Numbered from the stretch's first letter, positions 18,901 to 28,534 are shown. The stretch is DNA of 64,000 nt from Pseudolactococcus raffinolactis NBRC 100932 (GCF_001591765.1 NZ_BCVN01000009.1:1-64000); one strand, 5' to 3'. Notes: a model not told the origin generated them from the letters alone. Numbers and translations are program-made.

Positions 18901-19896
18901 CTATTTTTGTTGTCTTTCTTGACTTAAATGCATATAATCGCGTTTAATTTGGACAAAGGTCTGGATTAGCTGTAAAATTTGAAAAAGTCTGGCGCGGGCT
19001 TCAAATTCTTCCCGTGTTTTAGGTAGGTCACTCGCTCGATAGGTATCTAAGGTTTCTTCAACTTGCTGCATGAGGGCTTGGCCATCGTTTTCTTTGGCAT
19101 AGTTTTTACCAATCGCTTTAAATAGTTGGGCCAGGGCTGTCAGTTGTTCTTTTTGTACGGTGACTTCAATTTGCAGTAAAATCTCAGTGATTTCACGAAA
19201 AATTTCAACTTGTGTCGCACGCATGGCAAAGTAATCATAACTTGCCCCTGCACCATCACCAAAACGGTTATCCATATGAGTTCTTGCTAAGACCAAGCTA
19301 TCAGAAATATACAGTTCTAAATCTTCTACCTTATGTAAAAAATGAACTTGCTCAGTTTGTTTGGCCATGATAAAACTCAAACGCTTAAACAAATCCCGAA
19401 AATGGTGCTCCACGCGCTTTTCTCGTTCTGATAATTCTGCTTGAAAATTGGGCATCTTGATATTAACAATAAAGGCTAAGGAAATGGCGATAAAATTCAG
19501 GAGAAATTCATTGAACAAAAGTTGTGGCGTGATTTGGGGTGCAATTAAAAGATGCGTGACCAAAACAGCATTAGGTGCGATGCCTTCTGACATGCCACAT
19601 GCCGCCGAATAGGGGATGAAAATCAGGAGAAAAACACCAAAGACCCAAACTGAATGCCCTAAGATTGAGAACAAAATAACTGACAAAACCATGGCAGCTA
19701 AAAAATTAAGCAGGCGATTTTTGCCGCTTTTAAAAGTTGATTTTTTGGTATTGCCAACACTCAAAATCGCGATCACTCCAGCAGCTGTAGCATATTGTAG
19801 ATGGAATAGATTGGCAATGATAATGGCTAGACTTGCTGCAATGACTGTCTTAACCGTCCGTGCCCCAATCTTAAAGTCTTTCGGTAAAATATTCAT
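18901..19896 (-). CDS. DUF939 / aromatic acid exporter family protein
   Basis: A 331-aa protein. The N-terminal half has about five membrane segments (AIIIANLFHLQYATAAGVIA, LAAMVLSVILFSILG, VWVFGVFLLIFIPYSAA) and the C-terminal half is soluble and alpha-helical (EREKRVEHHFRDLFKRLSF and following). This is the DUF939/ArAE_1-type FUSC-like architecture. The function in Gram-positives is not established; export of small acids is only suggested by remote relatives. The start is preceded by an extended -10 TGCTATAAT only 5 bases from the ATG, so the transcript may be leaderless. Confidence 0.85.
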   Translation of the reverse strand: MNILPKDFKIGARTVKTVIAASLAIIIANLFHLQYATAAGVIAILSVGNTKKSTFKSGKNRLLNFLAAMVLSVILFSILGHSVWVFGVFLLIFIPYSAACGMSEGIAPNAVLVTHLLIAPQITPQLLFNEFLLNFIAISLAFIVNIKMPNFQAELSEREKRVEHHFRDLFKRLSFIMAKQTEQVHFLHKVEDLELYISDSLVLARTHMDNRFGDGAGASYDYFAMRATQVEIFREITEILLQIEVTVQKEQLTALAQLFKAIGKNYAKENDGQALMQQVEETLDTYRASDLPKTREEFEARARLFQILQLIQTFVQIKRDYMHLSQERQQK

Positions 19897-19901
19897 AATT
19901 T

Positions 19902-19910
19902 ATTATAGCA
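19902..19910 (-). promoter_or_regulatory. Extended -10 promoter of the DUF939 gene, probably leaderless
   Basis: TGCTATAAT on the minus strand, 5 bases from the ATG at 19896; no Shine-Dalgarno sequence. Same layout as cvpA and queA. Confidence 0.5.
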
Positions 19911-19980
19911 TATCCCTTTTCATGAGTTGCCAGAATTGCACTCAGCGACTGTTTGCTTGGTCTGCAAGTCTCTAGATGAT

Positions 19981-20017
19981 AAAAATGCAGTCTGAGCATG
20001 AACTCAGACTACATTTT
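19981..20017 (-). terminator. Terminator of purF
   Basis: A 15-bp stem with one mismatch, AAAATGCAGTCTGAG (19982-19996) with CTCAGACTACATTTT (20003-20017). It lies just past the purF stop and has a T run on the minus strand. Confidence 0.85.
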
Positions 20018-20022
20018 CCAGC

Positions 20023-21450
20023 TTAATAAAAGGATACTTTTTCTTTCAACCCGAGATTATAATCGTGTTCGTAATCATAGAGTGGGGTTGGGTAGATGCC
20101 ATCGAAGTAAGAGGTGCAGATTTGATCACCTAAGCCGATAGCGTCTTTGAGGCCGTCAATCGACAAGAAATGGAGGCTGTCTGAGCCGATGATTTCATTG
20201 ATTTCCGGCACGGTGTGGTTGGCTGCAATCAGCTCCTGGCGTGTTTGGATATCAATGCCATAGAAACATGGATAGGCAAGGGGCGGGCTTGCGATGACGA
20301 CGTGAACTTCTGCTGCGCCTGCTTCTTTAAGGAGTTTGACGATTCGTTTTGAGGTTGTGCCACGCACGATCGAATCATCTACCATAACGACGCGTTTGCC
20401 TGCGACGACACTGCGAACACCAGAGAGTTTCATCCGAACGCCTTGTTCACGCAATTCCTGGGTGGGCTGGATGAAGGTGCGTTGGATGTACTGGTTTTTA
20501 ACCAAGCCCATCTCGTAAGGGAGCCCTGATTCTTCTGCAAAACCTGAGGCTGCAGAAAGCGATGAATTAGGCACACCGACGACGATATCTGCTTCAATAT
20601 GTGGGTTTTCTTTGGCTAGGAGACGACCCATATTTTTTCTAGCGGTATGGATATTGACGCCATTGATATTGCTATCAGGGCGCGCAAAATAGATGAATTC
20701 CATGCTACAGATTTTCATGTCTACATCAGTCGTATAGGTATCCACATGGACACCTTTAGCGTCAATGGTCACGACTTGACCAGGCAAGACGTCTTGAACA
20801 AAGGTTGCACCAACAACATCCAAGGCACAGGTTTCGCTAGCAATAACGTAGGCACCATTCGTCAGTTGCCCGATTGAGAGTGGACGAAAGCCGTTTGGAT
20901 CGAGGGCTGCAATGATTTTATCATCTGTCATCAAGAGGTAGGCGAATCCGCCTTTTACCGTGTTAAGTGCAGATTTGACATTATCCATAAGGTTGGTCGA
21001 AAATCCCCGACGGATGAGGTGCATGAGGATCTCCGTGTCTGAGTTACTGTGGAAAATCGCGCCTTTGGATTCTAACTCACGTTTTAATGTTCGCGTATTG
21101 GTCAAATTACCATTATGGCAAAGGCCAAGCTGACCATCGTAGAAATTAAAGAGAAATGGCTGCACATTATCAATTGATGCTGAACCTGCTGTGGCATAGC
21201 GGACGTGGCCGATTGCGGATTGACCTGTTAATTTTTCAAGATGTTTTTCATCTCTGAAGACTTCTGATAAGAGACCCAGATCACGATGACCTTTGAGTTT
21301 CCCATTGTCATTTGAAATGATGCCAGCACCTTCTTGGCCTCGATGTTGCAAGGCATGCAGACCAAAATAAGTCAGTCTAGCAGCTTCGGGATGGCCCCAA
21401 ACACCAAATAGACCACATTCTTCGTTAAGTGATTTTACTTCGTAAGTCAT
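20023..21450 (-). CDS. purF: Amidophosphoribosyltransferase
   Basis: A 475-aa enzyme of the first committed purine step: PRPP + glutamine to 5-phosphoribosylamine. The N-terminal Ntn glutaminase has Cys12 in EECGLFGV, preceded by an 11-residue propeptide as in the B. subtilis type, then GLHALQHRGQEGAGI and IGHVRYAT. The phosphoribosyl part has VVMVDDSIVRGTTSKR (PRPP loop). Cysteines such as those in VIASPPLAYPCFYG, SDSLHFL and GDQICTSYFDG agree with a 4Fe-4S enzyme. It stands alone instead of inside a pur cluster and carries its own PurBox at 21600-21612. Confidence 0.96.
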   Translation of the reverse strand: MTYEVKSLNEECGLFGVWGHPEAARLTYFGLHALQHRGQEGAGIISNDNGKLKGHRDLGLLSEVFRDEKHLEKLTGQSAIGHVRYATAGSASIDNVQPFLFNFYDGQLGLCHNGNLTNTRTLKRELESKGAIFHSNSDTEILMHLIRRGFSTNLMDNVKSALNTVKGGFAYLLMTDDKIIAALDPNGFRPLSIGQLTNGAYVIASETCALDVVGATFVQDVLPGQVVTIDAKGVHVDTYTTDVDMKICSMEFIYFARPDSNINGVNIHTARKNMGRLLAKENPHIEADIVVGVPNSSLSAASGFAEESGLPYEMGLVKNQYIQRTFIQPTQELREQGVRMKLSGVRSVVAGKRVVMVDDSIVRGTTSKRIVKLLKEAGAAEVHVVIASPPLAYPCFYGIDIQTRQELIAANHTVPEINEIIGSDSLHFLSIDGLKDAIGLGDQICTSYFDGIYPTPLYDYEHDYNLGLKEKVSFY

Positions 21451-21599
21451 TTTGCACCATTCTTTAAATTTTTCTGTGATTCCTAAATGTCTGTTAATTG
21501 AAATAATATGACTTTAGAAACATCTCATGACCTTTATTTTACACTTATTACGAAGTAAAATATAGTAAAATACTATGATTTTGAAGATAATCCAAAGCA

Positions 21600-21612
21600 A
21601 TTGTTCGGTTTT
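21600..21612 (-). promoter_or_regulatory. PurBox before purF
   Basis: On the minus strand AAAACCGAACAAT matches the lactococcal PurBox AWWWCCGAACWWT in full. In L. lactis this is the site at which PurR activates purine genes in response to PRPP. It lies 150 bases upstream of purF. Confidence 0.8.
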
Positions 21613-21670
21613 TACTTATTTTTGTTTTTACTGTTGACATGCTACAAAGAGACTATAAAAAATGTCTCTA

Positions 21671-21744
21671 TAATTAGACAATGAATGATTTTTGATGTTG
21701 ATTGAAATTAATCATAGTCTATTTTTGTGTCACTTTTTGATACC
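21671..21744. repeat. Hairpin repeat element, copy 3 (degenerate)
   Basis: On the plus strand it carries the shared tail TCTATTTTTGTGTCACTTT preceded by an imperfect stem (ATGAATGATTTTTGAT with ATTGAAATTAATCATAG). It matches copies 1 and 2 but lies between two minus-strand genes and points the wrong way to terminate either. The 21451-21911 gap otherwise holds the PurBox, the purF promoter region and the ispG terminator. Confidence 0.65.
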
Positions 21745-21816
21745 TTGTAAAGTAACTTGGTTAAAAACTTGCTGATTTTATACCAAATCGGTATTATTTT
21801 TCTGTAAAACAAGAAA

Positions 21817-21858
21817 AAAGCAAATTAGCCCAATCAAATTTGATTACCTAATTTGCTT
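21817..21858 (-). terminator. Terminator of ispG
   Basis: On the minus strand AAGCAAATTAG pairs with CTAATTTGCTT around an AT-rich inner stem, followed by TTTTTC. It lies about 55 bases past the ispG stop. Confidence 0.8.
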
Positions 21859-21911
21859 CTCTCTTTCAGTGACTGAGAACCATTGTCTCAATCTCTTTGA
21901 TTATTTTAGAC

Positions 21912-23048
21912 TTAATTCTCTTCTGTAGCATCAACTGTTTCATCGTCATGCAATTTACCGGTTTCTTGGTAATGTTTGTACATGGCATCAATTTCAGCTT
22001 TAAATTCTTCTAACATAACCGCTTCATCCACGGTCTTGATGATCTTACCTTTTTTGAAAAGCATGCCTTTACCAGCACCACCTGCAAGACCAATGTCAGC
22101 TTCACGCGCTTCACCAGGACCATTAACCCCACAACCAAGAATCGCTACGGTGATTGGCGCCTTAATGTTGGCGATATATTCTTCAAGCTCTTGCGCAATT
22201 GGAATCAAATCAATTTCAATCCGACCACAAGTTGGGCAAGATACAAGTGTTGCTGCGTTATCAATCAAACCAAATGATTTAATGACTTCACGACCTACTT
22301 TGATCTCCTCACGTGGATCAGCCGACAAGGAAATCCGCATGGTATCGCCGATACCAAGTGACAAAAGCGCCCCCATACCAGCAGCTGATTTAACAGAGCC
22401 AGAGAATAAAGGACCTGCCTCTGTAATCCCCAAATGAAGGGGGTAGTCAAAGCGTTCAGCAGCTAATTTATAAGCTTCAAGTGCCAACTCAACATTGGAT
22501 GCTTTCATTGAGATGATGATATCATGGAAATCCAATTCTTCTAGGATTTCAACGTGCTCAATCGCAGATTCCAACATCCCTTGGGCAGTTGGATAACCAT
22601 ATTTTTGCAAAAATTTCTTCTCAAGTGAACCAGCATTGACCCCGATACGAATCGGAATATTGTGTGCTTTACAAGCTTCAACAACTTTAGCCACACGGTC
22701 TTTACGACCAATATTACCTGGATTAATTCGAATTTTATCAACACCTGACTCGATGGCCTGCAAAGCCAAGCGGTAGTCAAAGTGAATATCTGCTACTAAA
22801 GGAATATTGATTTGAGCTTTGATCTCTTTAATCGCAATTGCTGCTTCCATATCAGGCACAGCAACACGGACTAATTGACAGCCCGCTTCTTCCAGTTGAT
22901 TGATCTGCTCAACCGTCGCTGCAACATCTTGTGTCTTCGTCGTACACATGGACTGCAAAATCACTTTGTTTCGACCACCAATAATGACGGCATTTGGCCC
23001 CTCACCAACCATGACAGCACGGGTCTTTCTTCTATGTGTTAAAGTCAA
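21912..23048 (-). CDS. ispG: (E)-4-hydroxy-3-methylbut-2-enyl-diphosphate synthase
   Basis: A 378-aa 4Fe-4S enzyme (GcpE) of the MEP isoprenoid pathway, converting MEcPP to HMBPP. Motifs include [52 protein letters not shown], the cluster Cys in [12 protein letters not shown], and [17 protein letters not shown]. The length fits the short bacterial form. The start appears to be TTG at 23048 with GTAGG upstream. It is monocistronic. Streptococci and L. lactis are generally described as mevalonate users, so this gene is noteworthy; no other MEP gene is in the window. Confidence 0.95.
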   Translation of the reverse strand: MTLTHRRKTRAVMVGEGPNAVIIGGRNKVILQSMCTTKTQDVAATVEQINQLEEAGCQLVRVAVPDMEAAIAIKEIKAQINIPLVADIHFDYRLALQAIESGVDKIRINPGNIGRKDRVAKVVEACKAHNIPIRIGVNAGSLEKKFLQKYGYPTAQGMLESAIEHVEILEELDFHDIIISMKASNVELALEAYKLAAERFDYPLHLGITEAGPLFSGSVKSAAGMGALLSLGIGDTMRISLSADPREEIKVGREVIKSFGLIDNAATLVSCPTCGRIEIDLIPIAQELEEYIANIKAPITVAILGCGVNGPGEAREADIGLAGGAGKGMLFKKGKIIKTVDEAVMLEEFKAEIDAMYKHYQETGKLHDDETVDATEEN

Positions 23049-23115
23049 AATCTGACCTACTTTCTTTCTTAACTATACTCATACAAGTATAAAATCGTTA
23101 CCTACTAAATTATAA

Positions 23116-23144
23116 CAAAAAAACGTCGTAATAGTTTACGAACG
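23116..23144 (-). terminator. Terminator of the purine permease gene
   Basis: On the minus strand CGTTCGTAA pairs with TTACGACG (one bulge), followed by TTTTTTT, downstream of the permease stop. Confidence 0.6.
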
Positions 23145-23206
23145 CTTTAAGATTTTGTCACAATTTGGTAAGGCTTAGCGAAATGCTCAGCTCTTCCAAA
23201 AAGAGA

Positions 23207-24646
23207 TTAGATGATTGCCAAGATAATAAAGTTAAGAATAAACAAAGCATTGACCACCCAGATGATTGGGCTAACTTCTTTGGCTTTACCAGTCGCAACT
23301 TTTGTGATGGCAAAGAAGATGAAGCCTGCTGCGATACCGTAAGAGATGCTGTAAGCCAATCCCATGAAGATTGATGCGAAGAATGCTGGGATTGCTTCTT
23401 CCAAATCTGTCCAGTTGATATCTTTAAATGAACCAAGCATCATCACACCAACGATGATTAAAACAGGTGCTGTTGCTGCATTAGGTACGATTGAAATGAA
23501 TGGGAGTAAAACTGATGACAAGAGGAAACAGATGGCTGTCACAACAGATGTCAAACCAGTACGTCCACCAGCACCAATACCTGCTGCTGATTCCACGTAA
23601 GTTGTTGTATTAGATGTTCCGAAAATCGCACCGATTGACGTAGCTGCCGCATCTGCAAACAAGGCTTTATCCATTTTAGATGAGAAGCCAGAACCATTTT
23701 CAAGTGCCGCTTCGTCTTCTGCTGAAAAAATACCAGTACGACGACCAGTTCCGATAAATGTCCCAATGGTATCAAAAGTATCAGACAATGAGAAGGCTAA
23801 AATTGTCATCAAGACTTGTGGAATTTTAGCTGAATCTGAGAACAATGAGCCCATACCTTTTGAGCTGAAAGCAGCACCGAAAGTTTGACCTAATTCATTA
23901 AAAGCTGAACCAAGAGAATTGGCTTTGAAATCAATGGCGCTCAAGTCAACTACACCGGCAAGGATAGCCAAAATAGTTGTCCCGACGATTGAGATTAAGA
24001 TGGCACCTTTAACATTTTTAACAACCAAGACTGTTGTGATTACAATCCCTACAATTGCCACCAAAACAGCTGGACTAGTAAAGTTAACCAAGGCTGGTAC
24101 TGCTGATGCTGCACCTTCAATAGTTGCGGTTCCTTTGTCTGCACCTTTACCAACGACTGTATAAGTCCCTGGGTCAAGCGTGAATTTCAAGAGACCAGCA
24201 TTTTTAATTCCGATATAAGCGATGAAAACCCCAATACCGCCACCGATGGCGTGTTGGATGCTTTCAGGAATAGATTTGATGATCATTTTACGGATTTTAG
24301 TCACTGTGATCAAGATGTTAATGATCCCACAGATGAACACCATCGCAAGCGCTTCTTGCCAAGAATAACCAAGGCCAAAAACGACGGTAAACGTAAAGAA
24401 AGCATTAAGCCCCATACCTGGTGCTTGTGCATAAGGCACATTAGCGAAAAGTCCCATGATAAGTGTCCCGATGATTGACGCAATGATAGTTGCGAGGAAC
24501 ACTGCTTGATATGGCATGCCTGTTTGTGACAAAATTGACGGATTGACAAACAAAATGTAACTCATGGCAAAAAATGTTGTCACACCTGCCATAATCTCGC
24601 GACTTACTGTTGTGCCGCTTTCCTTAAGTTTAAAAAACTTATCCAT
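23207..24646 (-). CDS. NCS2-family purine permease (AzgA/PbuG type)
   Basis: A 479-aa protein with 12-14 membrane helices of the AzgA-like NCS2 branch. Motifs are REIMAGVTTFFAMSYILFVNP at the start, AQAPGMGLNAFFTFTVV, SIPESIQHAIGGGIGVFIAYIG, FSLSDTFDTIGTFIGTGRR and GTSNTTTYVESAAGIGAGGRTG. Members import hypoxanthine, guanine or adenine with protons. The PurBox at 24754-24766 supports a purine substrate and PurR control with purF. Family is certain; the exact base is not. Confidence 0.93.
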   Translation of the reverse strand: MDKFFKLKESGTTVSREIMAGVTTFFAMSYILFVNPSILSQTGMPYQAVFLATIIASIIGTLIMGLFANVPYAQAPGMGLNAFFTFTVVFGLGYSWQEALAMVFICGIINILITVTKIRKMIIKSIPESIQHAIGGGIGVFIAYIGIKNAGLLKFTLDPGTYTVVGKGADKGTATIEGAASAVPALVNFTSPAVLVAIVGIVITTVLVVKNVKGAILISIVGTTILAILAGVVDLSAIDFKANSLGSAFNELGQTFGAAFSSKGMGSLFSDSAKIPQVLMTILAFSLSDTFDTIGTFIGTGRRTGIFSAEDEAALENGSGFSSKMDKALFADAAATSIGAIFGTSNTTTYVESAAGIGAGGRTGLTSVVTAICFLLSSVLLPFISIVPNAATAPVLIIVGVMMLGSFKDINWTDLEEAIPAFFASIFMGLAYSISYGIAAGFIFFAITKVATGKAKEVSPIIWVVNALFILNFIILAII

Positions 24647-24753
24647 AATATCCTTCTTCCATTAAAAAATAAATTATTAATACTTACCTATTCTAATGGA
24701 TGCGATACGGACTTTCAAGAGAGAATCAGAGAATTACCCTACCTTTCTGATTA

Positions 24754-24766
24754 AATGTTCGGATTT
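24754..24766 (-). promoter_or_regulatory. PurBox before the purine permease gene
   Basis: On the minus strand AAATCCGAACATT is a full match to AWWWCCGAACWWT, about 108 bases upstream of the permease ATG. No purine riboswitch was recognised in this leader. Confidence 0.8.
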
Positions 24767-24908
24767 TTATAAGATAATGTCACTTTCTGAAATTCTTTTG
24801 TCATAACTGACGATAGTTATGAAAAATGTTATACTAGACAAAGAGCACTTAAATCAACACTAGAAAGGTTTGAGTTTAACCTCAAGTTAACTCACACAAA
24901 CGCAACTC

Positions 24909-25721
24909 ATGACAAACAAAAAATTAATTGCCATTGACCTCGATGGCACAACCCTACAATCTGATGGTGTGACCATCTCAGATTATACCAAAAATATTTT
25001 CCAATCCGTCAGAAAAGAAGGCCATCAGATAGTCATCGCGACTGGTCGTCCTTATCGTATGGCGATTCAAATTTACAACGATTTAAATCTTGAAACACCG
25101 ATGATCAACTTTAATGGTGCCATGACCACAGTTCCTGGTAAACACTGGGAACATGCTGTGTCTAAGCACATCAACAGATCCCTCGTTTTTGACTTGATTA
25201 AAAAACAACAGGCCTTTAAACTTGACTTCCTAGCAGCAGAATTTCGCCGTAAATTCTTCATTAACTCTTTTGAACATGCTAGCCCTAGTCTTTTCGGGAT
25301 CAACAACTTCGAACCCTATCATCAGATGCGGATAGAAAAACTGGATGACGATCCTAATGCTATCCTACTTCAGACGCGCTTTACTGATAAATTGCAGTTA
25401 GCCAGCCACATCGACGATTATTTCAGCAATCAGGTCAGCGTCAGCGCCTGGGGTGGGCAAAATGGGATTTTAGAAGTCGTCCCTAAAGGTGTCAGCAAAG
25501 CTTCTGCACTTAAACATCTGCTCAAAATCAACGGTCAAGACACTTCAGACCTCATTGCCTTTGGTGATGAACACAATGATATTGAAATGCTCAAGCTTGC
25601 AGGCACTGGCTACGCCATGAAAAATGCCAGTGATACACTCCTTGCTCATGCAGATCAACAGATTGCTTATAGCAATGATGAAGATGGTGTCGCAAAAACA
25701 CTTGAAAGTTTATTCCTATAA
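24909..25721 (+). CDS. Cof-type HAD-IIB phosphatase
   Basis: A 270-aa member of the Cof subfamily of HAD hydrolases, which remove phosphate from sugar phosphates, FMN or pyridoxal-P. Visible are motif I IAIDLDGTTLQ with the nucleophile Asp, motif II VIATGRP, the Lys of motif III in VVPKGVSKASALKHL, and motif IV IAFGDEHNDIEML. The cap domain lies in between. The start has no clear Shine-Dalgarno sequence; upstream sequence can form a GAGTT/AACTC hairpin. The substrate is unknown. It is transcribed alone and ends at a strong terminator. Confidence 0.92.
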   Translation: MTNKKLIAIDLDGTTLQSDGVTISDYTKNIFQSVRKEGHQIVIATGRPYRMAIQIYNDLNLETPMINFNGAMTTVPGKHWEHAVSKHINRSLVFDLIKKQQAFKLDFLAAEFRRKFFINSFEHASPSLFGINNFEPYHQMRIEKLDDDPNAILLQTRFTDKLQLASHIDDYFSNQVSVSAWGGQNGILEVVPKGVSKASALKHLLKINGQDTSDLIAFGDEHNDIEMLKLAGTGYAMKNASDTLLAHADQQIAYSNDEDGVAKTLESLFL

Positions 25722-25760
25722 ATAATATAAGACTGGGACAAAAGGTCTTCAGCCACATAT

Positions 25761-25812
25761 AGAGAAATACAAACTGCCTCATTTGAACTTGCCAGTTTGT
25801 ATTTCTCTTTTA
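25761..25812 (+). terminator. Terminator of the HAD gene
   Basis: A perfect 16-bp stem, AGAGAAATACAAACTG (25761-25776) with its complement (25793-25808), and a T-rich tail. It is preceded by a GACTGGGACAAAAGGTC motif of the kind often seen near terminators in streptococci. Confidence 0.85.
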
Positions 25813-25911
25813 TATAAATTTACAGAACTGATACTGATATGGTTAAAAGCAGCACATTTTTTACCGATCCCGCATACTTTCTTACAACATGATCACGCTA
25901 AACAGCAATCT

Positions 25912-25985
25912 ATCGAAAAGTGACACAAAAATAGGCTGTGAACGATTCTGAGTAATACCAGAAATCAGTCACAGCCTATTATTTA
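25912..25985. repeat. Hairpin repeat element, copy 2 (terminator of the YhgE/Pip gene)
   Basis: The stem of about 20 bp (25930-25950 with 25959-25980) is followed on the minus strand by TATTTTTGTGTCACTTTTCGA, the tail shared with copies 1 and 3. It overlaps the stop of the YhgE/Pip gene and acts in the right direction to terminate it. Confidence 0.8.
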
Positions 25986-28382
25986 TTTGACTTTTGTCTT
26001 TGCTTCTTTTTTAATGCCAACAAAGGCTAAAAGAACTACTGAAACGATAGACAAAATAAGTAGAATACCCGTTTCATGGTCAATGTGGCCTGCTAACGAA
26101 ATCACTTGTCTGAACCCTGTGACAGCGTAAGTCATTGGCATCCAAGGATTGATTTTTTGGAAGAAGCTACCTGTCAGGGCAAGTGGATAAGTTCCTGCAC
26201 TAGCTGCTAATTGTAACAAGAGCAGGATCAGCATAAGGAAAGCACCTGGTTTGCCTAGCCAAGTATTAAAGAAGGAGACAATGAACATGAAGGTGAAGGC
26301 GACCAGTATCGTGAAGCCAAACATAGCGAATTCATGATTGGCAGATAGGCCTAGCACGTGCACCGCTAGAAAGACAAGCACACCTTCTCCAACTGCAATA
26401 ACACCATTGACAGCCAATCGACCAAGGATATAATCCCGACGATTTTTAGCCTTTTCACCAGATAAAGTACCTGCGATAATCATGTTGGTCGCAACTGCAC
26501 CAACGAACAAGGCAACAGACATCATGTAAGGTGCCATCCCAACACCATTTTTAGGTGAATTATCCTTATCGCTATGGGTAATTTTAAGCGGTTTAGCAAT
26601 CTTTTCAGCATTGCTTTGGTTGGTTTGATTTTCAGCGAGTTTAGTTTTCGCTTCACCAAGACCTGATGCTAATGTCGTTGCACCATTTTGCAGTGTTCCA
26701 ATGCCAGTTGTTAAAGTATTCGCACCTGTTGCAAGTTGTGTAGAACCATTTGAAATTTGACCTGCACCATTAGCTAACTGTCCAGAACCATCTATTAGTT
26801 GGCCTGAGTTTTGGTTCAATTGGTTGGCACCAGTCGCAAGTTTAGCGGCACCAGCTGTGAGCTGAGCGTTGTTGCTGACTAAATTTTGAGCACCAGTATT
26901 TAATTTCGCAGTTGCTGCGCTAAATTGTGAGACGCCTGCTGTTAATTTGGTTGCGCCTGTTGTTAATTCATTTTTAAGCTGAGCGGTGCCGGTGCTGATT
27001 TGTTGCGCACCCGGTAAAAGACCAGTATCAATACCTGTTTTAGCTTTTTCTATACCTAATTTCAACGCTGTTAATCCTAAGTTTGAACCGGATAATACTG
27101 AATTACTACCAGTCGCAAGCCCAGAAATTTTTGTCTGTTCCCCTTGCAAAGCAGTAATCTGAGTTTGCAAATCAGTGACAGCACTTTGTATCGCCTGAGT
27201 TTCAGTTGGATTAAGCGATACTAAACTTTCAAGTTTTGTTTGTTCATCAGGTGTAGCACCCGTATAAGCTGCTGTTGCTTTAAGCTCAGTCATTTTACTT
27301 GCTTCTTGTGTTACTAACTGCTGAAGTGCTGTATTGATTGCTGTAAAATCTTGTTGCAACTTATCTGGAATCCCTGCTGATTGAACATCGTTATTATAAT
27401 TTTGTATCGACGTATTGAGCACGCCTAGTTGTGTTTGTAGGGCAGTTATTTGTTTAGAGACATCTAGTCCTGTAGAAAGGTCACTTAAGCCTTGACTAAG
27501 TTCTTGACTGCCTGCGACTAATTTATCTACTTCTTGCGTTTTAGTTGAGAATTCAGAGAGACCTGCTGATAACTGACCAGATGCCGCATTCAGTTGGCTA
27601 TTACCATTGGCGATTTGTGTCGCACCGTTGGTGTAGTTAGTAACGGCTTGTGATAAGTCGTTAGCACCAGTTGCTAGCGTTGAAACACCTGCGGTGTATT
27701 TACCAAGACCAACATTCAAGGTCTCTGCGCCATCTTTAAAGGTCAAACTTGATGATGAGAGCTTATCTAAGTTTATCGCAATTTGATCAGCGCCCGATTT
27801 TAACTCACCACTACCATTGACCAATTGAGCGCTACCATCTGCTGCTTTTGTTACACCATCTGACAAGGTTGTCAGATTTTCAAAAATTGTTTTGGTGTAG
27901 GTTTTGGTAATGTTTTCGGAAACTTTTTCTTTGAGCTTTTCCATTGCAGAGTCGCTCATTTTGCTGGCGATGAAATTATGACCGACTGATGTTTGGTAGT
28001 GGATCACGGCATTCATCGGATCGTTACTTACGAGACTACCAGCATTTTTTGAAAAATCACTTGGAATCGTGATTTGCATATAGTACTTGTCATCTTTGAG
28101 ACCTTTTTGTGCAGTTTTGTTACTCACAAAATGATAATCCAAATCATGACTTTTACCTAATTCATCAACTAGGTCATCGCCTAAATTAACTGTTTTGCCG
28201 TTAACGGTTGCTGACTTATCTTCATTAACCACGGCTACTGGTAAGTCTGATATTTTACCATATGGATCCCACATGGAACTGAGGAATATCAGATTATAAA
28301 GTGCCGGTATCGTTGCCAGTGCAACAATAATGACGATAAAAAATTTATTTTTTAAAATTGCCTGCCATTCTTTTTTGATCAT
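25983..28382 (-). CDS. YhgE/Pip family membrane protein
   Basis: A 799-aa protein. An N-terminal membrane helix (FFIVIIVALATIPALYNLI) is followed by a large outer domain of about 580 residues rich in repeats such as QLANGAGQISNGSTQLATGA (predicted long coiled, heptad-like), then five to six C-terminal helices of ABC-2 permease type. Lactococcal Pip is the phage infection protein needed for DNA entry of c2-type phages; relatives are also linked to small-protein export. Divergent from a TetR regulator that probably controls it. The biological role here is inferred. Confidence 0.9.
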   Translation of the reverse strand: MIKKEWQAILKNKFFIVIIVALATIPALYNLIFLSSMWDPYGKISDLPVAVVNEDKSATVNGKTVNLGDDLVDELGKSHDLDYHFVSNKTAQKGLKDDKYYMQITIPSDFSKNAGSLVSNDPMNAVIHYQTSVGHNFIASKMSDSAMEKLKEKVSENITKTYTKTIFENLTTLSDGVTKAADGSAQLVNGSGELKSGADQIAINLDKLSSSSLTFKDGAETLNVGLGKYTAGVSTLATGANDLSQAVTNYTNGATQIANGNSQLNAASGQLSAGLSEFSTKTQEVDKLVAGSQELSQGLSDLSTGLDVSKQITALQTQLGVLNTSIQNYNNDVQSAGIPDKLQQDFTAINTALQQLVTQEASKMTELKATAAYTGATPDEQTKLESLVSLNPTETQAIQSAVTDLQTQITALQGEQTKISGLATGSNSVLSGSNLGLTALKLGIEKAKTGIDTGLLPGAQQISTGTAQLKNELTTGATKLTAGVSQFSAATAKLNTGAQNLVSNNAQLTAGAAKLATGANQLNQNSGQLIDGSGQLANGAGQISNGSTQLATGANTLTTGIGTLQNGATTLASGLGEAKTKLAENQTNQSNAEKIAKPLKITHSDKDNSPKNGVGMAPYMMSVALFVGAVATNMIIAGTLSGEKAKNRRDYILGRLAVNGVIAVGEGVLVFLAVHVLGLSANHEFAMFGFTILVAFTFMFIVSFFNTWLGKPGAFLMLILLLLQLAASAGTYPLALTGSFFQKINPWMPMTYAVTGFRQVISLAGHIDHETGILLILSIVSVVLLAFVGIKKEAKTKVK

Positions 28383-28407
28383 TACTATCTCCTTTAATGT
28401 ATGTTTT

Positions 28408-28496
28408 TGGACACCTTGTCTTTCTTTACCTTTTTTATTATAATACTTGTAGATGAGATATCAAGTATTTAATACAAGAAAATGGACACTCTGTTC
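28408..28496. promoter_or_regulatory. Divergent promoter region with candidate TetR operators
   Basis: Two related motifs, TGGACACCTTGTC (28408-28420) and TGGACACTCTGTTC (28483-28496), flank an inverted repeat AATACTTG/CAAGTATT (28442-28449 and 28462-28469). These are the only dyad-like signals in the 150-base gap and are the likely sites for the TetR protein. Confidence 0.5.
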
Positions 28497-28534
28497 ATTA
28501 TTGTTTTAAAAAATAGATAGAAAAGGCTTTCAAC

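Noticed and set aside
24647-24908. Purine riboswitch before the NCS2 permease
   Set aside because: The conserved riboswitch core sequences were not found; a PurBox explains purine control.
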